Shown: positions 20,960 to 29,017 of the stretch, piece after piece | How the letters are laid out: each line of letters begins with the position of its first letter | Position numbering within the stretch: position 1 is the stretch's first letter | NCBI RefSeq assembly: GCF_000196115.1 | Contig: NC_005027.1 | Location: 7,064,001-7,128,000, forward strand | Source: Rhodopirellula baltica SH 1 | GTDB taxonomy: Bacteria > Planctomycetota > Planctomycetia > Pirellulales > Pirellulaceae | Direction: 5' to 3' | DNA: 64,000 bases | Notes under the pieces: model-generated | Told to the model about the DNA's origin: nothing | Databases searched by the model: none | The model's input: the letters and a program-made list of their open reading frames with translations, nothing else | Program-made: the position numbers and the translations under genes

Positions 20960-21130
20960 ATGTCAGGCGTGCCTGCTCCGGCGGCCGGCACCGGTTGCGT
21001 GCGAGATCACGTGGGTTTGGGTGCGGAGGTGTTTTTGATCGACGCGGATCTGGGCGAATTGGAATCCGCCTGGGGCGATGCAACTTGGCAAGAAGAAAAT
21101 GCTCTCACGACATCCAAACCGAAACGATGA
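20960..21130 (+). CDS. Possible 56-residue protein, unrecognised
   Basis: ATG at 20960 preceded by CTAGG; begins MSGVPAPAAGTGC and continues GAEVFLIDADLGELESAW to a Lys-rich end. Composition is plausible for a protein. It overlaps a second small + strand frame (ATG about 21078, MQLGKKKMLSRHPNR...) and the antisense frame at 21105-21233. No family recognised; could be chance or a gene remnant. Confidence 0.2.
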   Translation: MSGVPAPAAGTGCVRDHVGLGAEVFLIDADLGELESAWGDATWQEENALTTSKPKR

Positions 21131-21233
21131 TGAACAGGAATGCAGCGAGGACGAATGTGAATATGAGCCCTCCACAGCCAATGGAACTGTCGGATCCGCT
21201 CACATCGCCGAAAAGATCGGAGTCGTCTAGCAA
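21105..21233 (-). CDS. Possible 42-residue single-pass membrane protein
   Basis: Read leftward from TTG 21233: an acidic start (LDDSDLFGDVSGSD) and then a strongly hydrophobic run (GGLIFTFVLAAFLFIIVSVW) to the stop. Codons in the hydrophobic run often end in C, as in neighbouring genes. The start codon is weak and the complementary strand also has an open frame, so it is uncertain. Confidence 0.25.
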   Translation of the reverse strand: MLDDSDLFGDVSGSDSSIGCGGLIFTFVLAAFLFIIVSVWMS

Positions 21234-21364
21234 GGTACTGACTCATTGGTGGATGGAGCGAATGGCCGATGTTGGTGAAAGCCATTTTATTTTAAGCAGG
21301 TACGCCGGTGTTATCAGGTATGTAAGCCGTTTGGCGTTCGCTGCGGTTCCCACGCAAAATCGGG

Positions 21365-21850
21365 GCTAACGCACAAACGGCTCAAAAGGTGAAACCCAAT
21401 CATTTCTGCGTGCCTGCTTCACCCGCAACAGGTCGGCATGAGTCTTTCGGCATTTGAAATGTCTTGGCAAGCTTGATTGCTTCCACGTCCAACCGGGGCG
21501 AACGCTGGAGTGCTGAGTGTTTTGTGTTGACGCGGAAGAAGCGTTGTTGGTTTCTGCTCTTTCCTCCGCCCCAACGGGGCAGTTCTAAAATAGCCCCAGG
21601 CATCGCCTGGGGGTTCGTGACGAAGATTCCGACACAAGTCCCAACGGGACGGCCCTAAGAAAGACTCCCCAAAACCCGCTAGGACCGCCCCCGTTGGGGC
21701 TTTGTATTCTTGGTCCCGCCACAACCCAGGGCGTTGCCCTGGGCTGGCGTAGGGCTGCCCCGTTGGGGCGAAGTCGAGGAACAAACCCTCCGCAGCTTAA
21801 AACGCTGTCAGGACCAAACAGTGCTCAGTCCAAGCTAACGCCCAAACGGC
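21365..21850. repeat. Composite palindromic repeat cluster (inverted pair inside a direct repeat)
   Basis: Two diverged copies of a roughly 95-base unit face each other at 21568-21769, centred near 21668. Each unit holds a GCCCC(G)TTGGGGC-type palindrome (21568-21580, 21757-21769), a CCCAGG(G)C hairpin (21594-21612 and 21725-21743, 8 bp stems with 3-base loops) and a second GTCCC/GCCCC palindrome (21638-21650, 21687-21700). A near-identical 17-mer, GCTAACGC(A/C)CAAACGGC, flanks the cluster at 21365 and 21834. No protein-like frame fits. It resembles palindromic intergenic repeats common in planctomycetes. Confidence 0.8.
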
Positions 21851-21866
21851 ATCACATAGTGATGCC
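21848..21866. repeat. Perfect 8-bp hairpin
   Basis: GGCATCAC and GTGATGCC separated by ATA, directly after the palindromic cluster. A second hairpin, CGAACTG/CAGTTCG, follows at 21880-21899. Confidence 0.6.
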
Positions 21867-22024
21867 CGATCGTTCCTGCCGAACTGCTCAAACAGTTCGC
21901 GCGGTCGCTGCCGAAGAGAAGGGGCCTCGGAAGAACTGTTTTGTCAGACCGATCCGACTGATCTTCCCGCCTGGAAGTTAGGCGAACCAACCTGACGAAC
22001 AATTCGTCAAACTCTTCCCGATTA

Positions 22025-22143
22025 GGAACCATTCGGAAACAACTTCGGGATTCAAAAGGTAGCGGAAGGGCGCGAGCCCTCCGGTGACACACCGGGCGGT
22101 TCGCGCCGCTCCGCTACAGCCGAACTTGATTCCGAACGGTTCC
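22025..22143. repeat. Cloverleaf-like element nested in a 24-bp inverted repeat
   Basis: Bases 22059-22117 fold without unpaired junction bases into a four-way junction. The closing stem is GTAGCGGA/TCCGCTAC (8 bp). Its three arms are AGGGC-GCGA-GCCCT, CCGGTG-ACA-CACCGG and GCGG-TTCGCG-CCGC. Outside it, 22025-22048 and 22120-22143 are inverted 24-mers with three mismatches. A further small hairpin, CCGCT/AGCGG, lies near 22151. This is a highly structured dispersed-repeat-like element, not a tRNA: there is no anticodon arm geometry or CCA context. Confidence 0.8.
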
Positions 22144-22194
22144 GTACGGCACCGCTATCGCAAGCGGAAACCCACGGCCGGTTATTCACTCTTC

Positions 22195-22404
22195 TCAGTC
22201 AAAGCGTTTTGTATCTTCTGACTGGCCTTCGACTGGTTTGTCCTCGGCTGCTTTGGAGCCATCTTGGCTGTGGAGGATCATCCGTCGACATTCTGGACAA
22301 AGCGAGTCCAAATCACTCGGCCAATTTCCTGCGGACTCAATGCGATGCGTTGGTTCCAGGAAATGAAAGAGACGACGACACTGCTGGCAATTGTTGAACG
22401 GCAT
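22195..22404 (-). CDS. Small zinc-ribbon-like protein
   Basis: 69 residues. Two CxxC knuckles, CQQC near the start and CPEC about 30 residues later, suggest one zinc site of the treble-clef or ribbon type. The C-terminal third is charged and probably disordered (KAAEDKPVEGQSEDTKR). No specific family recognised. A nucleic-acid or protein-binding role is possible but unproven. It lies apart from other genes, next to the palindromic elements. Confidence 0.6.
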   Translation of the reverse strand: MPFNNCQQCRRLFHFLEPTHRIESAGNWPSDLDSLCPECRRMILHSQDGSKAAEDKPVEGQSEDTKRFD

Positions 22405-22584
22405 GCTTCCATTGTCGCGGACGACTTGCAGTGAGATGGTTGTTCATTCGAATCGCTTGGATTGAATGAGTCGCCATTCTCCGATCTCCAGGCGAGCTGC
22501 GAAACGGAAGATTCCGTTTCGCAATGATCTTGACCAGCGTTTCGCCGGATGGCTCGGGCGTCAAACCGAAGCCTCTACGTAAGC

Positions 22585-22782
22585 TCAACGAAATAAGCGT
22601 CGCAGCAACGGCACGGACGCATGATGATGGTGATGGGTGGTGGTGTGCTCGAAGTAGCCAACGTTTGGATGTTGGCGACGGTCGATAACAGAATGGGTCG
22701 GATTGGCGGAAGCGACTCCGGTTGCAGTCAATACGGCAACCAGCGAAGCGATTGCAATCATGCGACGGACAAGTGGGGACAT
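22585..22782 (-). CDS. Small secreted His-rich protein
   Basis: 65 residues from ATG 22782, preceded by AAGGAAAAGGCA, a good ribosome site; the longer open frame to 23256 looks non-coding. A signal peptide (MSPLVRRMIAIASLVAVL...ASA) is followed by a short mature part containing HTTTHHHHHAS. The His cluster could bind metal such as nickel, copper or zinc (inference). No family recognised. The mature part is only about 40 residues. Confidence 0.6.
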   Translation of the reverse strand: MSPLVRRMIAIASLVAVLTATGVASANPTHSVIDRRQHPNVGYFEHTTTHHHHHASVPLLRRLFR

Positions 22783-23063
22783 TGCCTTTTCCTTTGTAAG
22801 AGTGAAACACGGAACAAGATCGGAAGTGATCTTGGATGCACCCGGAAAAGCACGCGTCGTACCAACCGACGAGACGGTCTGCCAAAGTTTCTCAGGGGAC
22901 TTCCGATTCAACGGTTTCTGCGGCGTTTTTGATCTCCCGCGAATTGTTCGAATCAAACTTGGCCAAGCCTCGCCCGCGTTCGGCGAATCCAATCGACTGC
23001 AAAATCTCGCCCCGTCCTGCAAGAAATTGCGTTGTCGCGATGGTTCACTCAAGCAAGTGCTTT

Positions 23064-23501
23064 TTACTTGCCGCTTGCCATCAGGATGGCCCCCACGGTG
23101 ATCAATCCCACTCCCAAGCAGCCAACAAATGAAAGGCGTTCGCTGAGGAACAATGCCGCGATCACAGCGACCAGGACCACACTTAGTTTGTCGATGGAGG
23201 CGACCTGTGCGGCTTGGCCAATGTCCAACGCTCGGAAGTAGCAAATCCAACTGCAACCGGTCGCCAACCCAGACAAAATGAGGAAACCGACTGCACGCTT
23301 AGAAAGTGTTTTCACTTCGCCGATCTGGCCGCTTGCGAGCAACATCATGGCAACGAAACACAAGATCACGATTGTTCGCACAAAGGTCGCGACGTCAGGT
23401 GGAATGCCCTTCACGCCAAGTTTGGCAAAGATGGCGGTGAGTGCTGCCGCCAAGGCTGACATGAATGCCCAAAACTGCCAACTGGTTGTGATGACCTGCA
23501 T
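23064..23501 (-). CDS. EamA-family (DMT) membrane transporter, single-repeat form
   Basis: 145 residues with about five transmembrane helices. It starts WQFWAFMSALAAALTAIFAKLG and ends with LSERLSFVGCLGVGLITVGA, the typical EamA repeat ending. Canonical drug/metabolite transporters have two such repeats in about 300 residues. This is the half-size type, which probably works as a dimer. Substrate unknown. It lies alone between the His-rich gene and the glycosyltransferase gene, all leftward. Confidence 0.87.
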   Translation of the reverse strand: MQVITTSWQFWAFMSALAAALTAIFAKLGVKGIPPDVATFVRTIVILCFVAMMLLASGQIGEVKTLSKRAVGFLILSGLATGCSWICYFRALDIGQAAQVASIDKLSVVLVAVIAALFLSERLSFVGCLGVGLITVGAILMASGK

Positions 23502-23706
23502 GCTTCGATCCTTGTGTCTGATGACTGTGCGTTGACTAACAGCCTACTGATTCTGCTGGATCTGGGAATGTTTTATCGTTGTTGTGCTTCCAGTTGCTCT
23601 GCCATGGAAATGATCAATGCAACGTCTGACCGATCGCTGGCGCCAAATGCGCACGGCTGAATGGGCCTGAGTCGAAGGCAGCGCTGGAGCATTTTCAAGA
23701 AGCGAT

Positions 23707-26199
23707 TCATCTCGAACGCGTTTCTCGTTGAGCGAGTTGGTCCACGTTCGGGACGGTGCTGACTCGGTAGAGCGTTGCTGGGCCACGTTGAAGCAGCGGG
23801 ACGATTTTGCTTTTGGCGGGCAGTTGATCTCGCAGCGATTCAATGGCGATGTGCGAATCAACAATCAAAATGCAGTTCGAGTTTCGAAGCAGGAAGCGTT
23901 TGATGCCTTGGTCTCTCAGGCGGGCGAAGTGAGCGATGTTCGCTCGGTTGAGATAAAAGGGCACTTCGGAGAATTCGTGCTCGATGGTTGCGATCGGTGT
24001 GGATTCGTCGACCCCGAGTTGCTTCGCCACTGGAGAGGATGCTCCGAAGAGTGTTTGGGATCGGCTGTACGCGGGAATCATCTGGTGCATGACCATGACC
24101 GCAAACAGGAAAGCGACCACGGAGGAAGTTCCCCAAGCGATTCGGACCTGATGTCGATCCGCCATCAGCACCAAGGACGAAATCAACAGAGCGGCCCACA
24201 GCATCGCCCAAGCGAACAGCACGACGGTGGCGTCGTCGGTGTAGATCATCACGTAGATCACAAATGCGACGCCTGCAAAACAAGTGGTCGCCGTTGCCGA
24301 ACGTGCGGACCAGAATCGAGCAAAGAAGTGCTGTTCAGGATGACTTGCATCGGCGAGTACGGTGTGAAGGTAATGGCCGACCAGCAACGCCAGTGCCGGA
24401 GCGGCGGGCAAAAGATAGGTGGGCAATTTGCAACTCGACAGAGAAAAAAACGTGAAGCACCAACCACTCCACAGCAGCAGATACCCGACGGCAGGAGGTC
24501 GTTGGCGGCGAGACCTTTCGTCGCGGCTCAGCAAGAACTTGGCATAGGGGATTGTTAGAAAGGACCATGGGTGACCGGCGATGAGCAGGACAGGCAGGAA
24601 ATACCAAATGGGCTTGGGATGGAACTCGCCGGCGAACCTTGCGATGTTGTGTCGGTAGAAGAACTCGTTCAAAAATGCGGGGTCTTCGAGGTGCACCATC
24701 AGAAACCAAGGTGCAGCGATCATGGACGCGACGCCACCGAGAACTCCGTAGTGCCACCACCTTGGGCGTGCGTGAGCTTCGGATACCCAAGTCATTGCCA
24801 GCACGGGTGGAAGCCAAAGCACGATCGCGATCGGTCCTTTGGTCAAGAATGTCAAGCCAATGCAAACGCCTGAAAGGATCCACCACCCGAGGTGCAATGA
24901 ACCCTTGCCAACAGTCGCAGTCGGATTTCGAATCGCCTCCAGCGAGGTGAACAGCGAAAGCGAAACAAAGAGTGCCAACACGCCGTCGAGCAAAAGGTAG
25001 CGGCTGGTGAATGCGAAACCGACCGAAAGCATCAGCACGACGCCAGCGTATAGTCCGACCGTTCGTCCGAAGAGCCGCGATCCAAAGAACATGGTGGAGG
25101 CCAAAGTGCAGATCGCCGCGAGAGCGGGAACGAAGCGGGCGGATGCTTCACTGATTCCGAACAACTGGAAGCTGATCGCGCACAGCCAGTACAGCAGGGG
25201 TGGTTTGTCGTAGTAGGTCTCGAAATTGAGTTGCGGCAAAACCCAGTTGCCGGTTGCGATCATTTCCCGAGGGATCTCCGCGTACCTTGTTTCGTCGCGA
25301 TCAATGAGCGGGTACTCGAGGTTGGCAAACATGAACACTGCCGCAATGAAGATCAGTCCAATTTGCAACCAGCTCGGGTTCAGGCCAAAACAGCCTGAGG
25401 ATCTTGTTTCTGAATTCCGGCGATCCATGAGGGTTTGGGTCGGGAACTGGACTTCGTTCCACCAGTAACGCACCAGCGACGTGAGTACATTTGGAATGTG
25501 CTTGATCGAGACCGTGCTTTGGCCAAGCGTGCGTGGTCGGTGCGAGACGCCAACCTCGACGACGCTGTGACCAAGGCGATTTGCCTGGGTCAGCATTTCT
25601 GAATTGACAAGGAAGCCGTCCCCGGTGATCCGCAACTTCTTGGCGACGTTGACATCAAACATCTTGAGAGCGCAATCGACGTCACGAACCCCGGGGCTGA
25701 GCATCGCTCGAACGAGCAGGTTGTAGACTTTCGAGTAAAGGCACCTTAGCGACGAATCTTTCCGGTCGATGCGATAGCCACAAACGACGTCGTAGCGTTC
25801 CGATAGCAAGACGAAACGATCCAATTCGGTCAGATCGAATTGACAGTCCGCATCGGTGAAGGCAACCAAGTCACACTGTGCCGCGGAGAAACCGGAGCGA
25901 ATCGCCGCCCCGTAACCTTGGTTGCGTGGGTGCTGGATCAATCGCAACGAGTGAATGAACTTTGCGAACTCGCGAACAATCTCGGCTGTCGCGTCAGAAC
26001 TTCCGTCATCGACAACGATGATTTCGTATCGATGCGTGATTGACGAAAGCGCCGAATCAGCTTCCATGATTGCGTCGGCGATCACTTCCGCTTCGTTGTA
26101 AGCCGGCAGTATCAGGGTGATGGACGGCGTCCGGCGAGTCTTCGCGATCATCCTGGCTGTGTCAGCGGTTGACGCATGACTGGTTTCGATAGCGTGCAT
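23707..26199 (-). CDS. Fused glycosyltransferase: GT2 (dolichol-P-mannose-synthase-like) plus GT39/ArnT-like
   Basis: 830 residues. Residues about 25-250 are a GT2 domain with ITLILPAYNEAEVI, EIIVVDDGSSDAT and the metal-binding FTDADCQFD. These enzymes move a sugar from a nucleotide to a polyprenyl phosphate. Residues about 275-800 are a multi-helix GT39/ArnT-like transferase with DRDETRYAEIPREM in its first loop and YYDKPPLLYW, typical of enzymes taking sugar from a polyprenyl carrier. The fusion suggests charging and transfer of one lipid-linked sugar to lipid A, protein or another glycan. The acceptor cannot be read from sequence. Confidence 0.9.
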   Translation of the reverse strand: MHAIETSHASTADTARMIAKTRRTPSITLILPAYNEAEVIADAIMEADSALSSITHRYEIIVVDDGSSDATAEIVREFAKFIHSLRLIQHPRNQGYGAAIRSGFSAAQCDLVAFTDADCQFDLTELDRFVLLSERYDVVCGYRIDRKDSSLRCLYSKVYNLLVRAMLSPGVRDVDCALKMFDVNVAKKLRITGDGFLVNSEMLTQANRLGHSVVEVGVSHRPRTLGQSTVSIKHIPNVLTSLVRYWWNEVQFPTQTLMDRRNSETRSSGCFGLNPSWLQIGLIFIAAVFMFANLEYPLIDRDETRYAEIPREMIATGNWVLPQLNFETYYDKPPLLYWLCAISFQLFGISEASARFVPALAAICTLASTMFFGSRLFGRTVGLYAGVVLMLSVGFAFTSRYLLLDGVLALFVSLSLFTSLEAIRNPTATVGKGSLHLGWWILSGVCIGLTFLTKGPIAIVLWLPPVLAMTWVSEAHARPRWWHYGVLGGVASMIAAPWFLMVHLEDPAFLNEFFYRHNIARFAGEFHPKPIWYFLPVLLIAGHPWSFLTIPYAKFLLSRDERSRRQRPPAVGYLLLWSGWCFTFFSLSSCKLPTYLLPAAPALALLVGHYLHTVLADASHPEQHFFARFWSARSATATTCFAGVAFVIYVMIYTDDATVVLFAWAMLWAALLISSLVLMADRHQVRIAWGTSSVVAFLFAVMVMHQMIPAYSRSQTLFGASSPVAKQLGVDESTPIATIEHEFSEVPFYLNRANIAHFARLRDQGIKRFLLRNSNCILIVDSHIAIESLRDQLPAKSKIVPLLQRGPATLYRVSTVPNVDQLAQRETRSR

Positions 26200-26394
26200 C
26201 CGTGCACTCCTTTGTACTGTGGTTTAGTAATTAACGGTAGGTGGTTGTCATTGCTTGGTGGCGATGACTGCAGACGGAAGTCGTAAGGGTTTAGTAGTTA
26301 GGTTTGTGAAGCATGGGAGTTGTGGACTCAGTGAGCGTGCGGGATTGGAAGGGAGGAAAGTCGGTGGACCGTTCCACGACGTTGCGATTTTCGT

Positions 26395-27501
26395 TCAGTC
26401 TTCTTCCGTCAGCAGTTCGTGCATCTGCACGCGATCTTCGAATGACTCGAAGTCTCGGACCTGCAGATTGAATTGATGCAATGCTTTCGCGGTCCATCTT
26501 GGCCACGGGGACCAATCGCTTCGTTGCGACGCCATCACGTTGGTTGGCAACCAAAGTTGTTGCACGAGCGTCGTGCAGAGCAAGATGATGCAGAGTGAAA
26601 GGACAGGCCGCCAATGAGCTTCACGCGGTTTGCTCTCCGCAAGCATCACCAGTCGTTTGCTGCGGCGAATCAAAGTGCTGTCATTGTTTCCAAAGGCGAG
26701 TGTTCCCATTGGAGCACCATCGCAGGAGACTCGGCGGCATTGTTCGGCGACTTTGGCCAGGGTTCTCAGATAGACACTGAACTTTCCGATCGTGGTGGCC
26801 GCAGTTTCGTCGCACAGGAATTCGCGTGTCAATTCAGCATGGTATGCCGCAGCCCGAACCATTGGATGAAACCAAAAGATCGTCGAGCAAATGCCTTGCA
26901 GGAAATGCTGCATCGGGTGCTGAGTACGGAGGTGTTCGAGTTCGTGAAGCAGAACGTGGCGAAGGGTTGCGTCTCCCGTTTGATGTTCGCTGACCATGAA
27001 CGATGGCAGCACAACGACGGGGCGGTGCAATTGCCAGCAGAATGGTCCTTGGATCTTGTCAGAGACAAAAATGGACAGTTCGCGATCCTCGTCTGATGAG
27101 ACCTCAGTTGCTTTGAGTAGTTCCGCTGCATCGATCCGATCGCATTCGAAATTTAGAAAATGCAGCAAGCGGACGCATAGCCAGCACCGCTGCGCGAGGG
27201 ACCAGGCGACGCCCGCCGTCCACACCAACAACAACCCCATCGCGATTCGGGTTTGCCAAACTACGATTTCAAGCATCGCTTCACGCGAGGGTGTGAAGGG
27301 GAAGTGAAACAATCGGCGATGGGGAAGCAGCAGTGCTGCGGCGACCAATCCGATGATGCAAAGGAAGCAAGTTGTCCAGAGTCGGCATCCCCAGCGTGCG
27401 TCCACGACCCAGCGTTGCAATGCGGCAGTCAACGCAATGACAATCGTGATTTGGACGCACAACGTGCTTCCGACTTCAAATGCAAATCGAAGATCCATCA
27501 C
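26395..27501 (-). CDS. BlaR1/MecR1-like M56 metallopeptidase
   Basis: 368 residues with N-terminal membrane helices (ITIVIALTAALQRWV, LWTTCFLCIIGLVAAALLL) and an M56 peptidase domain whose zinc motif is LLHELEHLRTQHP, followed by FWFHPMVRAAAYHAELTREFLCDE. Members sense an outside signal and cleave a BlaI-type repressor. Its ATG overlaps the end of the blaI-like gene by four bases, so both are co-translated. It lacks a long penicillin-binding sensor domain: the C-terminus is only about 100 residues past the peptidase. Thus beta-lactam sensing is not implied. Confidence 0.9.
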   Translation of the reverse strand: MMDLRFAFEVGSTLCVQITIVIALTAALQRWVVDARWGCRLWTTCFLCIIGLVAAALLLPHRRLFHFPFTPSREAMLEIVVWQTRIAMGLLLVWTAGVAWSLAQRCWLCVRLLHFLNFECDRIDAAELLKATEVSSDEDRELSIFVSDKIQGPFCWQLHRPVVVLPSFMVSEHQTGDATLRHVLLHELEHLRTQHPMQHFLQGICSTIFWFHPMVRAAAYHAELTREFLCDETAATTIGKFSVYLRTLAKVAEQCRRVSCDGAPMGTLAFGNNDSTLIRRSKRLVMLAESKPREAHWRPVLSLCIILLCTTLVQQLWLPTNVMASQRSDWSPWPRWTAKALHQFNLQVRDFESFEDRVQMHELLTEED

Positions 27502-27881
27502 GAATCCCCGAGTTTCGCGGCGGCTTTTTTGACCGCTTCGATGTCATCCGGCGAGACGGCGTCGGATTCAAGTAGATTCAAGACAAGCGAACGGATGGAC
27601 CCACCAAACAACTGGTCGGCGAGCGATTTCACCATGCCTTCTTGGACTTGCTCTCGCGAAACTTTTGGGGTGTAGGTGAACGCGCGGCCGATTTTCTTTC
27701 CTCGGCGGACGATTTTTTTATCTTCCAAGATCTTCATCGTCGTCAGCACCGTTGTGTAGGCGAGTTCGCGATCGATGGTGTCGACGACATCGTTGACGGT
27801 AACGCTGCCTTTGTCCCAGACAACGTCCATCACTTCAGCTTCACACTTGGTCAGCTCAACTCGCTTTTTCGATCGTGGCAT
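27498..27881 (-). CDS. BlaI/MecI-family transcriptional repressor
   Basis: 127 residues with a winged helix at about 5-75 (LTKCEAEVMDVVWDKGSVTVNDVV, AYTTVLTTMKILEDKK) and a C-terminal dimerisation part. Repressors of this family bind as dimers to a dyad in their own promoter and are inactivated by cleavage by the M56 partner, here the directly downstream overlapping gene. Target genes besides its own operon are unknown. Planctomycetes carry many such pairs. Confidence 0.92.
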   Translation of the reverse strand: MPRSKKRVELTKCEAEVMDVVWDKGSVTVNDVVDTIDRELAYTTVLTTMKILEDKKIVRRGKKIGRAFTYTPKVSREQVQEGMVKSLADQLFGGSIRSLVLNLLESDAVSPDDIEAVKKAAAKLGDS

Positions 27882-27972
27882 CAGTTGGTATTTCAGTGAG
27901 GAACGTGGATTGGAGACTTTGTTTTTTCAGCTTGTGGTGGCAAAACATCCGGTCGCAAAGCGAAATGCATGG

Positions 27973-28869
27973 CTACTCTCGAAGTTTGGCCCAGCGGTGA
28001 TACTCGTGCAGGTCAACGTTTTCGGTGACGAAGGTTACATGACCATCACCCCACAAGAAGTTCGCTCCGCCCGGATGACGGCTGGAGTGATCACACTCGT
28101 CGGCCAAGGGATTGTTGATGCCTTCCAGTGCAGAGCCGACCAAACGGGCCGCTGCGTCCTCGCCCGCCAAGTTGACGCCGATCCATGTGGATGGAACCTG
28201 GGCCATCGTTCGCTCACCAACGATGATTGTGTGAGAGGTTCCACGCTGGAAATCGCGGAAACGCGTCGCGTGATTTTCCAGGAAGGCTCCGTCACCCACA
28301 GGTGCGGGAGTGCAATCGTCCGCTTCGATGGTTCCAAAGATTCCGACGTAGTTGGCGGTTGGCAATTGCATCAACGCAACCGATCTTTCGATGGGGCTGA
28401 ATGATTCCCCTTCGTCGTGCTCTTCGTCGTCTTGGTAGAGCGTGAAGAACGGTTCGGTGATATCGGACGGACAGAGCATCCAGTCCAACGATGTCGATCG
28501 GGCGAGTTGATGTCGCGGATCGTTCAGCGGTCGCTTTCTGTCAATCTGTTCCGCCAATGCACCTTGTTCGATATACGGCAACAGTGGCACGACCCAACCG
28601 TAAGCAGATGTGTTGCCGGGCGAAAAACTCCAACCAACGGGCAGCTTGTTCTCGGTGGAATGATGGTTCTGCATCGCCAGCCCGATCTCACGCAGATGAT
28701 TGGTGCATTGCAATCGTCGAGCCGCCTCTCGAGCGGAGCCGATGGCGGGCATTAGTAAAGCGATCAAGACACCAATGATCGCCACGACGACAAGTAACTC
28801 GAGGACCGTGAAGCCAACTCGAGGGTCAGTCGTGGATCGTTTGTAGCGGTGTGAGGTCGTTTGATTCAT
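27973..28869 (-). CDS. DUF1559 prepilin-like protein
   Basis: 298 residues from ATG 28869 (frame open to 28908). The pseudopilin N-terminus VGFTVLELLVVVAIIGVLI has a G|F cleavage site, then SAREAARRLQCTNHLREIG. The C-terminus ends with HPGGANFLWGDGHVTFV, the H-x-G-G-x-N / D-G-H signature of the family. Such proteins are abundant in planctomycetes and are thought to be processed by a type II/IV prepilin peptidase. Unlike the DUF1559 gene at 4587-5786, its leader is intact. It lies upstream of the BlaI/M56 pair on the same strand. Confidence 0.9.
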   Translation of the reverse strand: MNQTTSHRYKRSTTDPRVGFTVLELLVVVAIIGVLIALLMPAIGSAREAARRLQCTNHLREIGLAMQNHHSTENKLPVGWSFSPGNTSAYGWVVPLLPYIEQGALAEQIDRKRPLNDPRHQLARSTSLDWMLCPSDITEPFFTLYQDDEEHDEGESFSPIERSVALMQLPTANYVGIFGTIEADDCTPAPVGDGAFLENHATRFRDFQRGTSHTIIVGERTMAQVPSTWIGVNLAGEDAAARLVGSALEGINNPLADECDHSSRHPGGANFLWGDGHVTFVTENVDLHEYHRWAKLRE

Positions 28870-29017
28870 GTTGGTTGGCCACATCCGTGTGGGGGCGATT
28901 CGAAACAAGATACGAATGAATTAGTTTTTTGGCAATCCCGTTTCGCATTGGGATTCGTCTTGTTTTTAAAACTAAAGGATTCGTAAATGGAGGCGTTGTG
29001 ACACGCTTCCCTTCAAG

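Larger units (their letters stand above)
20663..21364. other. Intergenic region with competing small open frames
   Basis: About 700 bases upstream of the ATPase gene. It should hold that gene's promoter. Three short frames overlap on opposite strands at 20960-21233 and cannot all be real. Otherwise I see nothing recognisable. Confidence 0.4.

Noticed and set aside
22059..22117. Cloverleaf as a tRNA gene
   Set aside because: Arm sizes, loops and the lack of conserved tRNA bases do not fit; it is a palindromic DNA element.
21365..22143. Repeat cluster as a CRISPR array
   Set aside because: No regularly spaced direct repeats of constant length with unique spacers; units are palindromic and inverted.
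22585..23256. Long form (223 residues) of the His-rich gene
   Set aside because: The part before the ATG at 22782 has no protein-like character, and a good ribosome site precedes that ATG.
23544..23864. 106-residue leftward frame after the glycosyltransferase
   Set aside because: Overlaps the 3' end of the fused glycosyltransferase gene in another frame and has no domain.
26395..27881. Beta-lactam resistance regulator pair
   Set aside because: The M56 protein lacks a penicillin-binding sensor domain and no beta-lactamase gene is near.
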